DNA of 64,000 nt from Caprimulgus europaeus (lineage: Eukaryota; Chordata; Aves; Caprimulgiformes; Caprimulgidae), in contig OU015541.1 in the NCBI GenBank assembly GCA_907165065.1, positions 12,639,001-12,703,000 on the forward strand, written 5' to 3'. Within the stretch, counting starts at the first letter, position 1. Each line of letters opens with the position of its first letter. Below, piece after piece: positions 26,498 through 37,700 of this stretch. The notes beneath the pieces were generated by a model. The model was given only the letters and a program-made list of their open reading frames with translations, made no database searches and had not been told where the DNA came from. Both the position numbers and the translations under genes were made by a program.

Positions 26498-26564
26498 TTC
26501 ATTTGGTTAGCACAGGCCCACCTCTCAAGCCTGTCAAGGTCCCTCTGGATGGCATCCCATCCCT
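26498..26564 (-). mobile_element. Inverted 5' segment of the CR1 copy at 26566-27405
   Basis: This 67-bp block is the reverse complement of CR1 sequence and of the start of the adjacent plus-strand CR1 (26595-26661). Arms match at about 61 of 67 positions, with 41 consecutive perfect bases (26517-26557 against 26602-26642) and a spacer of 30 bases. The best explanation is a 5' inversion during target-primed reverse transcription (twin priming) with overlap of the two cDNAs. The left limit is uncertain by several bases. Confidence 0.85.
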
Positions 26565-26565
26565 A

Positions 26566-27405
26566 CAAGCTGTGTGGTGTGGTTGACACACTGGAGGGAC
26601 AGGATGCCATCCAGAGGGACCTTGACAGGCTTGAGAGGTGGGGCTGTGCCAACCTCATGAAGTTCAATAAGGCCAAATGCAAGGTCCTGCACCTGGGTCA
26701 GGGCAATCCTAGACATGAATACAGACTAGGCCATGAGTGGATTGAGACCAGCTCTGAAGAGAAGGACTTGGGGTGCTGGGGGATGAGAAGCTCAACATGA
26801 GCCGGCACCGTGCGCTGGCAGCACAGAGCCAATAACCGTGTCCTGGGCTGCACCCAGAGCAGCGAGGGCAGCAGGGCCAGGGAGGGGATTCTGCCCCTCT
26901 GCTCCGCTCTTCTGAGACCCCCCCTGCAGTGCTGCCTCCAGTGCTGGGGCCACCAACAGCACAAGGACATGGAGCTCCTGGAGCCAGTGCAGAGGAGGAT
27001 GATGTGAGGGCTGGAGCAGCTCTGCTGTTCAGCCTGGAGAAGAGAAGGCTCCGGGGAGACCTTCTAGGTGGCCTCCCAGTACCTGAAGGGGCTCCAGGAA
27101 GGCTGGGGAGGGACTTGTGACAAAGGCAGGTAGTGATAGAACAAGGGGTGATGGTTTTAAACTGAAAGAGGGGAGACTGAGATTAAGTATTAAGAAGAAA
27201 TTCTTTCCTGTGAGGGTGGTGAGACACTGGAACAGGTTGCCCAAGGAAATTGTGGCTGATTCTCCCTGGAAGTGTTGAAGGCCAGATTGGATGAGTCTTT
27301 GAGCAACCTGGTCTAGTGGAAGGTGTCCCTGCTGATGGCAGGGGGGTTGGAACTGGATGAGCTTTAAGGTCCCTTCCAACCCAAACCAGTCTGGGATTCT
27401 GTGAT
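26566..27405 (+). mobile_element. CR1 LINE, 3' end with broken ORF2 tail
   Basis: About 840 bp hold the end of CR1 ORF2 and the short 3' UTR. Translation of 26566-26775 gives the CR1 pattern '[11 protein letters not shown]', '[10 protein letters not shown]', '[10 protein letters not shown]' and 'EEKDLG', which is the C-terminal part after the reverse-transcriptase domain. A one-base loss near 26770 then shifts the frame. Later frames show 'ILPLCSALLRPPLQ' and 'SLEKRRLRGDLLGG'. Internal deletions of about 10 bp (near 27000) and about 30 bp (near 27020-27030) relative to the remembered consensus break it further. The end is the CR1 tail 'ttccaacccaaaccagt' plus ATTCTGTGAT. It is dead as a coding element. 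Confidence 0.95.
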
Positions 27406-29162
27406 TTATTTTTTAATTTATTTCAAGCTGCTAAAGAATTAACGTGAATAATTTTCCCATTTCACCATCTACTTTAGACTCCATCTCAGGGGGTTCCCAA
27501 TGAGCACAGCATGCAAAACTCTTTCAAAATCATCCTCTCCATATTTCCCACACTCAGCAGTCTGCTAATGTGGCCAATAGATCTAAGTGATGGGCCTGCA
27601 TGATTTAGAGAGGATCATTAGGGTTATGATGAGCTGTGCAACTGTCTTGTTTATTCACAGTTAGCAATTTCATTGCAGGGCCCTTTGTCTCAGAAAGATT
27701 TTTGCATTTAAGCTTTTACAGACAAAGTAGTGCCAGAAACATTCAGCCAGTGAGAATTCCACCTTGGGCTCAGGAGCACAACTGGCTCCACTGCTTTCCA
27801 TCTTAATTCCCCTGTGGGTTGAGCTGGAAGCACTGAGGAGTTCTGATGAGCTCTCCATAACCGATGTGAGGGTTAATACATGTCTTCCATTGGCATTCAA
27901 AGGATTAATGGCAAAGAGTTTATAAGTGTTGACTGTCAAGTCTCTGTTTCCATGCATTTCCCACTCCTCCTCTCTCTTGGGTCCAAGGATTTTTGCTTTC
28001 AGTCTTTGCCTTCCAGGGTCAAACTCCACCAAAGCCTCTATTAAACATCCTCACCACGATGCACCTCAGTGCAGTGCATGGATGCCCACCTTCCCTGTGA
28101 GGAGGAGGATTAGAAAGCCAAAGTATTTAACCTGCCAGTCATACTAAATTATTCATTGCAGGAGAGTGGCTGAGCAGCATTTTGCAAGGTTCCTGTGAAT
28201 AATACCTAGGGTGGTTAATCCTGGTACGGGTGTGTTGCTCCAGCTGTAGAGTAATTCACATGCCTGAAGGAAAAAGGGTGCACATCTTCATTTTGTTCAT
28301 TTTCTGTAAGTGATAGGAGCAAAGAGATCCTTTGATGGTCAAGAGTGCACAGTTGCAGCTCTGCCCATGGGGACCATGTGTTGGGACTGACCTAGGGTGG
28401 AGCAGAGGAGCACAGCCACGCTCAGCCCTGCTCCGCGCAGACCTGGTGGGATCTGAGTCATTGCGCATCCCCCGGCTGTGCTAGCGTGTCCTCGTGGGAC
28501 CCTGCCCCAGCACTGTGTGCAGCTGGATTTATTAACCTGGGTAAAGTTGGCTCATAACGAGGTGACACAGCTCTGAGACTGCACCAAGCTCATCTCCTGG
28601 CATCGTGGGACCGGTGGGTGGAGATAAATGTACGGCTGCCCTCATCTCTTCCCTCTAGATTTTGTTTGCAGTTCAGAAGACAGATGGACAGCCACGTACA
28701 CAAATATACCCAGACCTTTCCCTGAAGAATGATGTCATTCTAGGTTTTTTATATTCAGGGTAAAATATTATAATGGCACCATTTCCTTCCTTCAAGCAAG
28801 AAAATAGTTGAGCAGATCTTCTATTCTTATGAAGAGCTGGTGAGCCTATTACTTTGCTGGGAATTGGATATTCCTTTTTCTTGAAAGGGGCTGTTTTCCT
28901 CATCTAAAAAAAAAAAATCATATTTCGGCTGAAATACAATTTCCACTGTATTTTGTAATAGAATGCATAAAGGACTCTGAATATTTTCATTTTTGATTAC
29001 ACATAGACAGTCTTAGCTTTATATTTTCAGCTACTGGAATGATATAAATAAAAACAAAGAAAAACCTTCTAGCTTTTTACTTTTATATATTTTTATTTTT
29101 ACTTGCCATTTCCTCAGAGAACTTACATTGGCTTTTTACTCATCCTGGCGATCCATGTGATA
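27406..29162. other. Unique non-coding DNA, no gene seen
   Basis: No recognised exon or repeat family. The frames (up to 120 codons at 27670-28032 minus) carry no domain. An A12 run lies at about 28906-28917. A GC-richer patch at 28370-28620 has a few CpG sites but is too small and sparse for a CpG island. Confidence 0.6.
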
Positions 29163-29395
29163 ATCATAGAATCACAGACTGGTTTGGGTTGAAGGGACCT
29201 TTCCAGGCCACCCAGTCCAACCCCCCTGCAGTGAGCAGGGACATCTCCAACCAGATCTGGTTGCTCAGAGCCCCGTCCAACCTGACCTTGAATGTTTCCA
29301 AGGATGGGGCTTCCACCACCTCTCTGGGCAACCCGGGAGAGTGTTTTACCACCCTCTGTGTAAAAAATTTCTTCCTAAGTCTTGTCTAAATCTCC
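29163..29395 (-). mobile_element. CR1 LINE 3' end, minus strand
   Basis: Read on the plus strand it starts with the complement of the CR1 terminus (ATCATAGAATCACAG), then 'ggtttgggttgaagggacc'. It ends near 'aatttcttcctaag'. On the minus strand the translation contains 'LPREVVEAPSLETF' and 'VRLDGALSN', the last residues of CR1 ORF2. The copy is fairly well preserved over about 233 bp, so it is probably one of the younger CR1 insertions here. Confidence 0.95.
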
Positions 29396-29444
29396 ACTAA
29401 TTTAGTTTAAAAGTGAATACAAGGGTTCCTGAAAACTGCACAAA

Positions 29445-29459
29445 CACACACACACACAC
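29445..29459. repeat. (CA)n microsatellite
   Basis: A short run of about seven CA units, preceded by CACAAA. Confidence 0.9.
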
Positions 29460-30560
29460 CTCATGGTTTGAAATCTGCATTTTGATCACTAATTTGTTAA
29501 TGCTGAGATAAACGAGTCACTGAAATCTTGATGCAAACTTTTTAAGTCAAAGAGAGTTTTTTTCCATTGACTAATTGGACTTTGGCTCATGTATTTGATG
29601 TATAGAAACAAAAGAGGGGGAGAGATGCAGCTGGTCTGAAGAGGTATCATTCACAGCAGCCATCTCTGAGAGGCAGCAGAAGGCTGTGGTGGTTGGACAG
29701 GTAAATAGAGTGGGTGGGTTGTTCAGCTTTAACATCTGGCCTCAAGGGCATTGGAGTGAGGCCTTTAATTTCACATTAGGATTCTCCTCGTATTTGTTAG
29801 ATAGAACAATATTAACCTTTTGAATTTATTTAGAAACTCATTAGTGCTTTTTCTATAGTCCATTCTTTTCCTGATTAGCTCTCCTCATTACAATTCAAAT
29901 TTCTTTCTGCTACATTTACCACATTGTCCTGCTTTCTCTCATCTCTATTGTTGCTAGGCTTAATTTATTAAAGCAGTGAAAAAGGAAGGGGGGGATCAGT
30001 TGACATAGCAGCCTTCCTAGTCTTTGGTGCTCAGGAAGGAACAGAGAAGAAGGAAGCCACCCATGAGGTTACCTCTTCCTCCAGACAAGGGTGCCTGGGA
30101 CGGGCAGAGCATGGTGGCAGCGGTTTCTGTATAAGTGTGTGATGGAAACATGGTTCACAGTGGCATCAGCAGATAAAAGAGCTTCTGGATCTGCCTTAGT
30201 TTGTGCCCAAAGCTGCCAGCAAGGCACTAAAGCGCTGGGTGAAGGCAGCTGCAATGACCCTCGCTTGCTGTGTTGCTTTAGCTTGCAGGGTGTTGACTTT
30301 TCTGCTTTCTTATTTCAGTCATAGCTCAATCTCAGAGTTTTTAAATGGAATTCACTCTGGAAGTTCAGTGTCCTCATCATGGCCTGGGAAGGTATATAAC
30401 TAATTCCCCTGACTCCTCTGGCGTCCTGTTTCTAAGGTTATTTTAAAAACAGCATTTCTTTTGTGTACTTTTCTTTGGTATCAAGATGGAAGCCTGGGAG
30501 TTGTATAATTGCTCTTGACTTCACACATTTCCAGTAGAATACGAATTAACATTTGGATAA

Positions 30561-30585
30561 TTTATTTATTTATTTATTTATTTTA
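30561..30585. repeat. (TTTA)n microsatellite
   Basis: About six uninterrupted TTTA units. Likely length-polymorphic. Confidence 0.95.
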
Positions 30586-31619
30586 GTAAGAGACCTGAGC
30601 CTGTCCCTGTTTTTGGGGAGATGCTAAGTTTCAGGTGCACATTTAAACATTTGCTGCCCTGCTTTGCAAGATATCTGCTGTTAGGAACATGGAATTTTTT
30701 GCTCTTGTTTTTTTCTTTCTTTTAGTACGGTGCTTGTTTCTCAAGAGCAGTGCTGCTATATCCCATGTGCTTGTGATTAAAGATGCATATGCTTTTGACA
30801 AGAGATGATTAAATACAGCCAGATGATTGTAACCATCCCAGTCGCTGTGCTCCTCTGATTATTGGTGTATTTGAACAGCTCACAAATGTGAATGAATGTG
30901 TTTTCGCAGCAGCTATCGTAAAACAGAGAAGTGCAGGAGTATTTTATTCAAGGCACAGAGAGATTAACTCACTCAGCAAAGTTTATAGAGAGAGTTTTTG
31001 GCAGAGCCACAAAAAGAATCTAAATTTCTGAGTTTCTACTCCAATGCCTTAATCATAAAATCATCTTTTCTCTGAATTCTTTTCTGTCTATGGTAATTAC
31101 AGTTTTGGCTGATTTTATGCCCTTTATAAAAACCTGTCTTTCACACATCTTGTGATACTAAAAAAAAAAAAAAGAAGAAGATAAAACAATCATAATTTTC
31201 CAAGTGTATAATTCTGGACTCCAGCAGAGGCCTAAAACAAGTAAGGTAATTATTCCACTCAGTTCAACACCGTTTGGAGAATTAGGCTATTTGGTGAATT
31301 GTAGTTTTAAAATAAGACACATGAACTGGAAAAAGTTCAATGAGCAGCATGTAAAAGAAAATAAATGCTTGCAAATAGCTGAAAGAGGAAAGGAGATGGT
31401 TGTAAGCTGTTGGCGTGAAGGTGGTTGGAGGAAGGCAGGAAAAATCAATGATGTTGAGGGAAGGCTTACAAAAAATAAATAAATTATTGTTTCCTTTAGG
31501 TTATGGGGAGAATGCCAGGCATGCTTTCTGGGCTAAATTAATTCCTGGTACAAGCTAAAGAAAAAAAGACTTTCCCCAAGGATGGATTTGGTCTGTGGGC
31601 AATCACAGGAGGTCAGTCA

Positions 31620-31770
31620 GGGGAGGCTGCCAAGAGGAGGTGGAGCCAGCATTAGTGTAGAGTTGTTAAAGTCTAGACTAGACCTGCATTTGTTAGTGAT
31701 GGTTAATTAACTTGTTCCTGGCAATCAGCCACTGGGGCAGGAGATGAGCTTGATTTGCAAGTTGTGATTG
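31620..31770 (+). mobile_element. Possible decayed CR1 3' fragment
   Basis: The blocks 'gaggctgccaagaggaggtg' (31623), 'gttgttaaagtctagacta' and 'tttgttagtgatggttaa' follow the order of the CR1 segment that encodes 'LPREVVE...' and the start of its 3' UTR. The match is weak and the terminal octamers are not seen, so this could be a coincidence or an older related LINE. Confidence 0.4.
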
Positions 31771-34700
31771 CCAAGAAAGTCACCCATAATTGCTTGTGAT
31801 CTTGTGGCTTTCTGCTTTTCTCCTTGGTCTTGTATTCCCCTGTATTTTTTTCTTTTAATAGGGATTTTTTTTTCTCTTTCCACAGGTTCTTTGCTTCATA
31901 TAACACCATTCTTATTCATTCTTATTCTTATTGCTGCTGATGTGATTGAGCCTCTGCCACAACGTGATTTTGGGTGCTGTTACCCATGGTGACTGGAAAA
32001 CATCAGCCGAAGAGCAGTTACCTGTGGTTGCAGAGTGGATCCAGGACTGTTACCCGTGGCTGAGGAGAGCACAGTGCATGTGTATATGAGCTGCTGGACA
32101 CCCTTCTAGTATTTATTTCTAGTTCTAAATAGCTTCCAGGTGCTAACAGCCAGACTGGATTTATTTCTAGTCCTTTCCTTCAGGTGATCCTTCACTTTGG
32201 TCACAATTCCAGTTTTTATTCTGTCGTGTCTGAACACCCTCTGTTGTACATCAACCAACACCACTGAGACACTGGTTGTCTGGGGATGATACAAGGGCCA
32301 AACAGGACCAGCGTTGCTGGAGCCTCATGTGTTGCCCATGTCATCCTCTTGTCCTTGGTAGTGCATCAAACTGCAGATGAGATTGAACAGCCTGATAATA
32401 ATACCACTCCTAATGTAGACTTTGAGTAGAAGGAATCCACCAAAGGCTGAAATGATCTTCTGTTTAATTAGAGGTATGAGTGCACGGGACAGGAAGTAGG
32501 TTGCCAGCACAATGCACGTGTCATGTGAAGCCAGAAGCTGAAGATCAGGAGGAAGGAAGGTTTGAGTTTATTCCTCTGTGTTCCTGGAGGCAGCAAAATA
32601 GTAGAAGCTGCCATGCTGCAAGTTTCCAGTTGGCCAACCTTGGATTGTTTCTTAATTTTAAATGAAGCAAATTGGGAAGAAGGGAAAATGTAATAGTCTT
32701 AATTGATTTTTTTACTATTTCCTGGATACAGAAGTGAAAGACAAGGCTGAGAAAGCTTGAAAGCCTAAGTGGATCCTTCTAGCAGCAGATTTACTACTGG
32801 TAGGAAAGATCATGTAAGTAGGATCTCAGGTTATGGTCCAGACTGTGGCACAGGCATGAAATCCTGGGGGGCTTAATGCTAGGGGGGCTTTCAGGGAGAG
32901 AGGTTCTGGATCCAGGCTGAAATTGCTGGGTTTGGGGCATTTTGAGGGAAGATGTCGCATTTTGATGGGGGAGGGTCCACTGTCTAAGGAGAGAGCAGTA
33001 TCAAATCTATGAGGTGGGAGCAGTTGCAGGAACAGACTGAGGGGAGTGGGTTGTTGCTGAACTTTAGAGGAATAAAAGCAAGAGAGTGACATTAGCATAT
33101 AATTTCTGGTAGTTGTTGCAGCTCATAATAACTTCAATTTAAAAGCTCCTCATTTTCCTCATTTTGTGCCTTATTAAGGCTTCAACCTATTTTTAATGGT
33201 GGGAATATCACTTTTTACTTCCCTAGTTCTGTGTCTACAATTGATCTACATAACCTACAAGATCTCCATTTGGATTTCTGAAGCATGGGAGGGCTCTTGC
33301 TGTGTCCTGAGAGATAACACAATTATAACTCAAGCCCTCTCTTATGGTGCAGGTGTTACTTCAGTCCTTTGCTTCCTTGTAGGACGAGCAGGTAACAACA
33401 GAGTGAAAATATTGGTTTTGTTGCATCTCAGATATTTGTGTCATGTTTCCAGGGATGTTTAGAGCATGCTGGGTAGCTTTTCACTCAAAGCCCTCTCAAT
33501 TTCTTTTCCTTTGCATGGCAAGACCCAGCTCCAGGTCTAAGGCCACCTTGCTGCATGGACTCTCTTAGCAGGAACCCAGGACCTGTAGTGCCATGGCAGT
33601 CCAGCCAAGCAGACAGCTTTAAGGAGTCACTCCTTGGGTTTCCTGAGACTCTTTCTGGGAACAAAAGGTCTGGCTCTAACTGTGGTTTGGCAAGTCTTTC
33701 CCACTTGAGCTCACACGTTGTGTTAGGACAGTGTCCATTCCTAACAAAATCCTAATTAGTCCAGCTATGTATATAACCACCTTGAGGAGCTCTGCTCCTG
33801 CTGGGCTTAACTGTCTGTGACTTTCACATTAAAAAAAAAAAAGAGATAAAAACAATATATTTTATGGTTTTTTAAAAAAATATATGTCCAATTGACTGTT
33901 TTATAAACCAGTTTTAGTAAAGATCAAGCTTGGGGAAACATCTCCTTCAGGAAATTTGCTTTAAATCTATAGGCTGCTCATGTTTAGTGCAGTCGGGACA
34001 TTTCTACCCTTGATGCATTGTTTAGTGCCAATTTCTCTCTTCATTTTCCTCTCTGTAGTTGTGCTGTAGATATTTTCCAGATTATTATTATTTTTTTTTT
34101 CCATGTGGCTCATCCAGCTTCCTAAGAGAAAGTGCAGCTTCTTCAAACTATTCTAAATCTATTTATCCAGGTAAATATGTGGACATGTGAAATAGCAGTA
34201 AAGTGCTATGATGTCTATCAGGGCAGGAGAGCACACAAATCTTTGAAAGGGCGAGTCTCTCTCTGGCATGTTTTATCTGGAGGTATTAATTGTCAAAAAG
34301 CAGTGTGGGAATTTGATTCATACGCAGACACATGCACACATCAGTGAGTGAAAGCTTTGTACTTGTTTGAGCTCCATTTTCTCAGCACTAAATTTAGTTT
34401 GCACAGGCTCACTGCTTTATCAGATGCTCCACCATGAAGGGCCTTTGAGGTTAGGTAGCTGCATGTAGATCTCTCTCCTCCATGTCACTGGTTCAGTCTT
34501 TAAAAGCCAAGGGTTGTCATGAGCTGATGGCTGGGTAATGGATTCCTCAAAAGCAGCTGTGGTAGCACAGTTGGATTTTTCAAGTTTTATCCAGAATAGG
34601 TTGGATGTCTGAAATCTACTCTTGAAGAGGATTTCTCGTGCAGCTCCTGATCAGTCTTGTTCCTTAGCATGACAGAAAAGCCCTTAAAGTAGGGGTTGTC

Positions 34701-37700
34701 ACTGTGCTTGAGTCCTTCTTGCAGCAGGACAGGCATCGTGCCTGCAAGAGAAACATCTGGGAGGAATCTGGGAAGAAGTGGCAAGGATTTTTGGACTGGT
34801 CAGAAATTCCAGTTTAAATTTTGTTCAAGTGAGGTCAATGGATTTTGACAATTTCATGCTCTCATCATGAAAAAGACTTCAAGAGAGGCTCCTCCTGTCC
34901 CCAGAGGAAGACATGCTTGGAGACTTGCTCTCTGCACTGTTGACATAGTCTACTAGAGCCCACGTGGGATGATGGGAGGTATAAATTGCCATGGAGGGGT
35001 TAGGAATTTGGCAAGATTTCCTTGCTGCCAGGGCTACAGATATGAAAGACTGGGATTTCTTCTATTTTCAGCTTTAAAGTTTTGGCTGCCTGAATTAATG
35101 TATTTCTTATTGATTCTGTAATGAAGACGGAAGCCTGAATTCATGTGTTGCTTTTGATTTGCATTTTTACTCCAGTTAGTCTCATTTCCTTGTTGCTGAA
35201 GGCCATTAGTGAGGAGCTGGACGACTTGTCTAGCTTTCTGCTTTTTGTAGTTTTCCAAAGCTCTGTACAGAATAAATCAGGCACACTTTTTTGCTTCTGC
35301 AATTAACTAATCCACTATGTAACAGGAGCAGTGGAATTGATTGAATGTATCAAGTTTAAGCCTTAAGAAAAAAATGCAACAAAATAAATAAACTCATTTG
35401 TGGTGATGCTTTGCAAAATTGTTGTCCTCATTCTTACACAGACCTAGCCATGAAATTAGGGTGAGTGAAAAATTTTGTCACTTTGTCACCTACCAGTTGA
35501 ACCTAATCTGTACTTGAAATGGACTTTTGATGTTAAACAGTCATCTCTGCAGCACATATAGCTTCACATTTCTATTCATCTCACCTATAGACAACAACTC
35601 TCTTCACTTCCCATAAGGTAAGATGTAGTCCAGCAGCAAAACCAGCAGACACTGTCTGGCATGGATATCTTGCCTTGTTAGTTATGGCTATTTCATGGGA
35701 AGACCCTGTAATTTTTCCTCTGTGAAGACCCCTCAATCTCATTGCTTTACCCTCCTTCCTTGAATAAGGAAGATGGAAGTAGAGGAAGGTTGGAGAACAT
35801 TTTGCAGAAACATCTCTGAAGTTGCAGGCTGGCACTGAGCCACAAGAGTCAGTCAAATCCACATCAAGCTGCGTTTCAACAAGAAACTGTTTGAGCTCGG
35901 TCTGACCTCTTTTCTTAAATAAGATTTTGAAAGTCCTCTCTTGCATAATGGGTTGTGTTGGCACAGCATCATGAAAGCAAAGTTGCATCCTGAATTCCCT
36001 CTGTACAAGCAAAGTAGTCCTAAACCAGAAACTACTGTTGCTAAACTCAAACCTGTTTACTTCAAAATACAGTTGTCATTTGTATGGTTAAAATAGTGTC
36101 ATTCCTTATGACATTTTACCCCATGGACTCCCCCCTTTTTTTATACAGAAATCCTCATTTATTGTGCAGTTCATGCTCTCATGTTCTTCTGCTCCTTGCT
36201 GGCACATTCAAACCTGAATTCCTTCTGCAGTTCACACTCTGTGAGCTTTTACAGCTCTGCTTTGCAAAGTTGTGCCACGAGACACTGTGTGCCCTCAAGT
36301 GTGTAAAACTCCTTGAAACCAACTCTTGCAGGAGGGTGAAACCTGCAGGGAAAGGGTGAAGTTCACATCAGCTTCCATATTCTCTTTTTGCAGGAGCCCT
36401 TCACTGGATGTTGCCTGACACAGAAGGCTATTTGGACACAACAGCTTCTCCAAGAGAGAAGTTACCTTCTAGGATGAGGTGCTAGAGGCAGGGCCTTCAG
36501 CCTTCCTGCTCACTGGTGAACTGATGGAACAAGAGATTTCATATTTCTTTAGAAAGAGACAACTTATCTCAGTTCATATGGGCAAAATGTGCAACACTCA
36601 CTAACTGCAGTTATTTTTGTGCAACATCATTCCTCCTAAAGACGAGTTACTGAGTGCTGGAATCCTACTTTTCTCCAAAGAAAGAGCATTGGCAGCTCCA
36701 GCTCTGTGTAGTTTTTTTTCAACTCCCATGTACACCTGCAAATATTGCCTGCAGCAGAACATTGGAGATCATTAAAAGGATAAGATGAAGGATTTTATAC
36801 CTCTTTGGTGTGTGTAAAAATATTAACTGAATGAAGTATTAATTGTCAGTAGAAGAACAAATGTAGCTTAAAGATGATGTAAAGATGTTGGGATTTACAA
36901 ATTAGCTGACAATGTAGGAAGCATAAAGCACTAAAAATATGTAATTAAAACATAGACATTTGAAGAGGAAAAAAATTGTAATTTGAAGTATTCTTCATGT
37001 TAATAGATATTTCCTCAACTTCATTGAGCCTTATTGCTTCGAGTTGCAAATAGCTCACGTGTACTGTATTTGCCATTTATTAAGCAATGCCGTATTTACT
37101 GCTTGTTTGCTACTCTCAGAACCTGCTTTCCAGGCTTCAGTGAAGAGCAGCTTCCACTGAAGGTGTGTGTGGAAGCTGGGGGCTGTTTCACACCTCTGAA
37201 CTGGACAATCATTGCAGCAAGGACCATCTATGTTCTGGTGTTCAAACCCAAAGCAGGAAATGACTACTCAGGGAAAGCAAAGATGAGTTTTGTCTGGTTG
37301 TGACAATGAAAACCAACCAATGACATCAGCATTTAACACCTGAGAAGGTTAGGACAAGAGGCATGTTATTTTTTTTCCCCTGAACTGCCCCTGTGTTAAT
37401 CCCTGTGGTACACTGCTTCAGGTCTTTGGTGTACTCAATGTTTTGGTGTCTGCTCTTGCACCACTGGCCCTGCAGATGTAACACAGACAGGAGAGCTGCT
37501 CTCTGTAATCTCTGATGAGGAAAGTGTTTATTTTTACTGGTAAGAGCAAGCTCTCTCTTAAACTGTCACAGCCTGGGTCAGGAAAGTATAAGACCCTCTT
37601 TCCTTGGGAGCTGCTTTGCCTTCTCTCCTGGGAATTAGCTAGGCATTAGTCATAGCTTTGCTGGGACCTCTCTTTGCCCTCTCCAAATAGATGGCTTTGG

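Larger units (their letters stand above)
29396..31619. other. Unique non-coding DNA with small microsatellites
   Basis: Contains a CA repeat (29445-29459), a TTTA repeat of about six units (30561-30585), and an A13 run followed by AAG steps (31161-31180). Frames are 92 codons or shorter and carry no domain. No exon was recognised. Confidence 0.6.

Noticed and set aside
31140-31180. Poly(A) run as the tail of a processed pseudogene
   Set aside because: Upstream DNA shows no recognisable gene copy and no flanking duplication.
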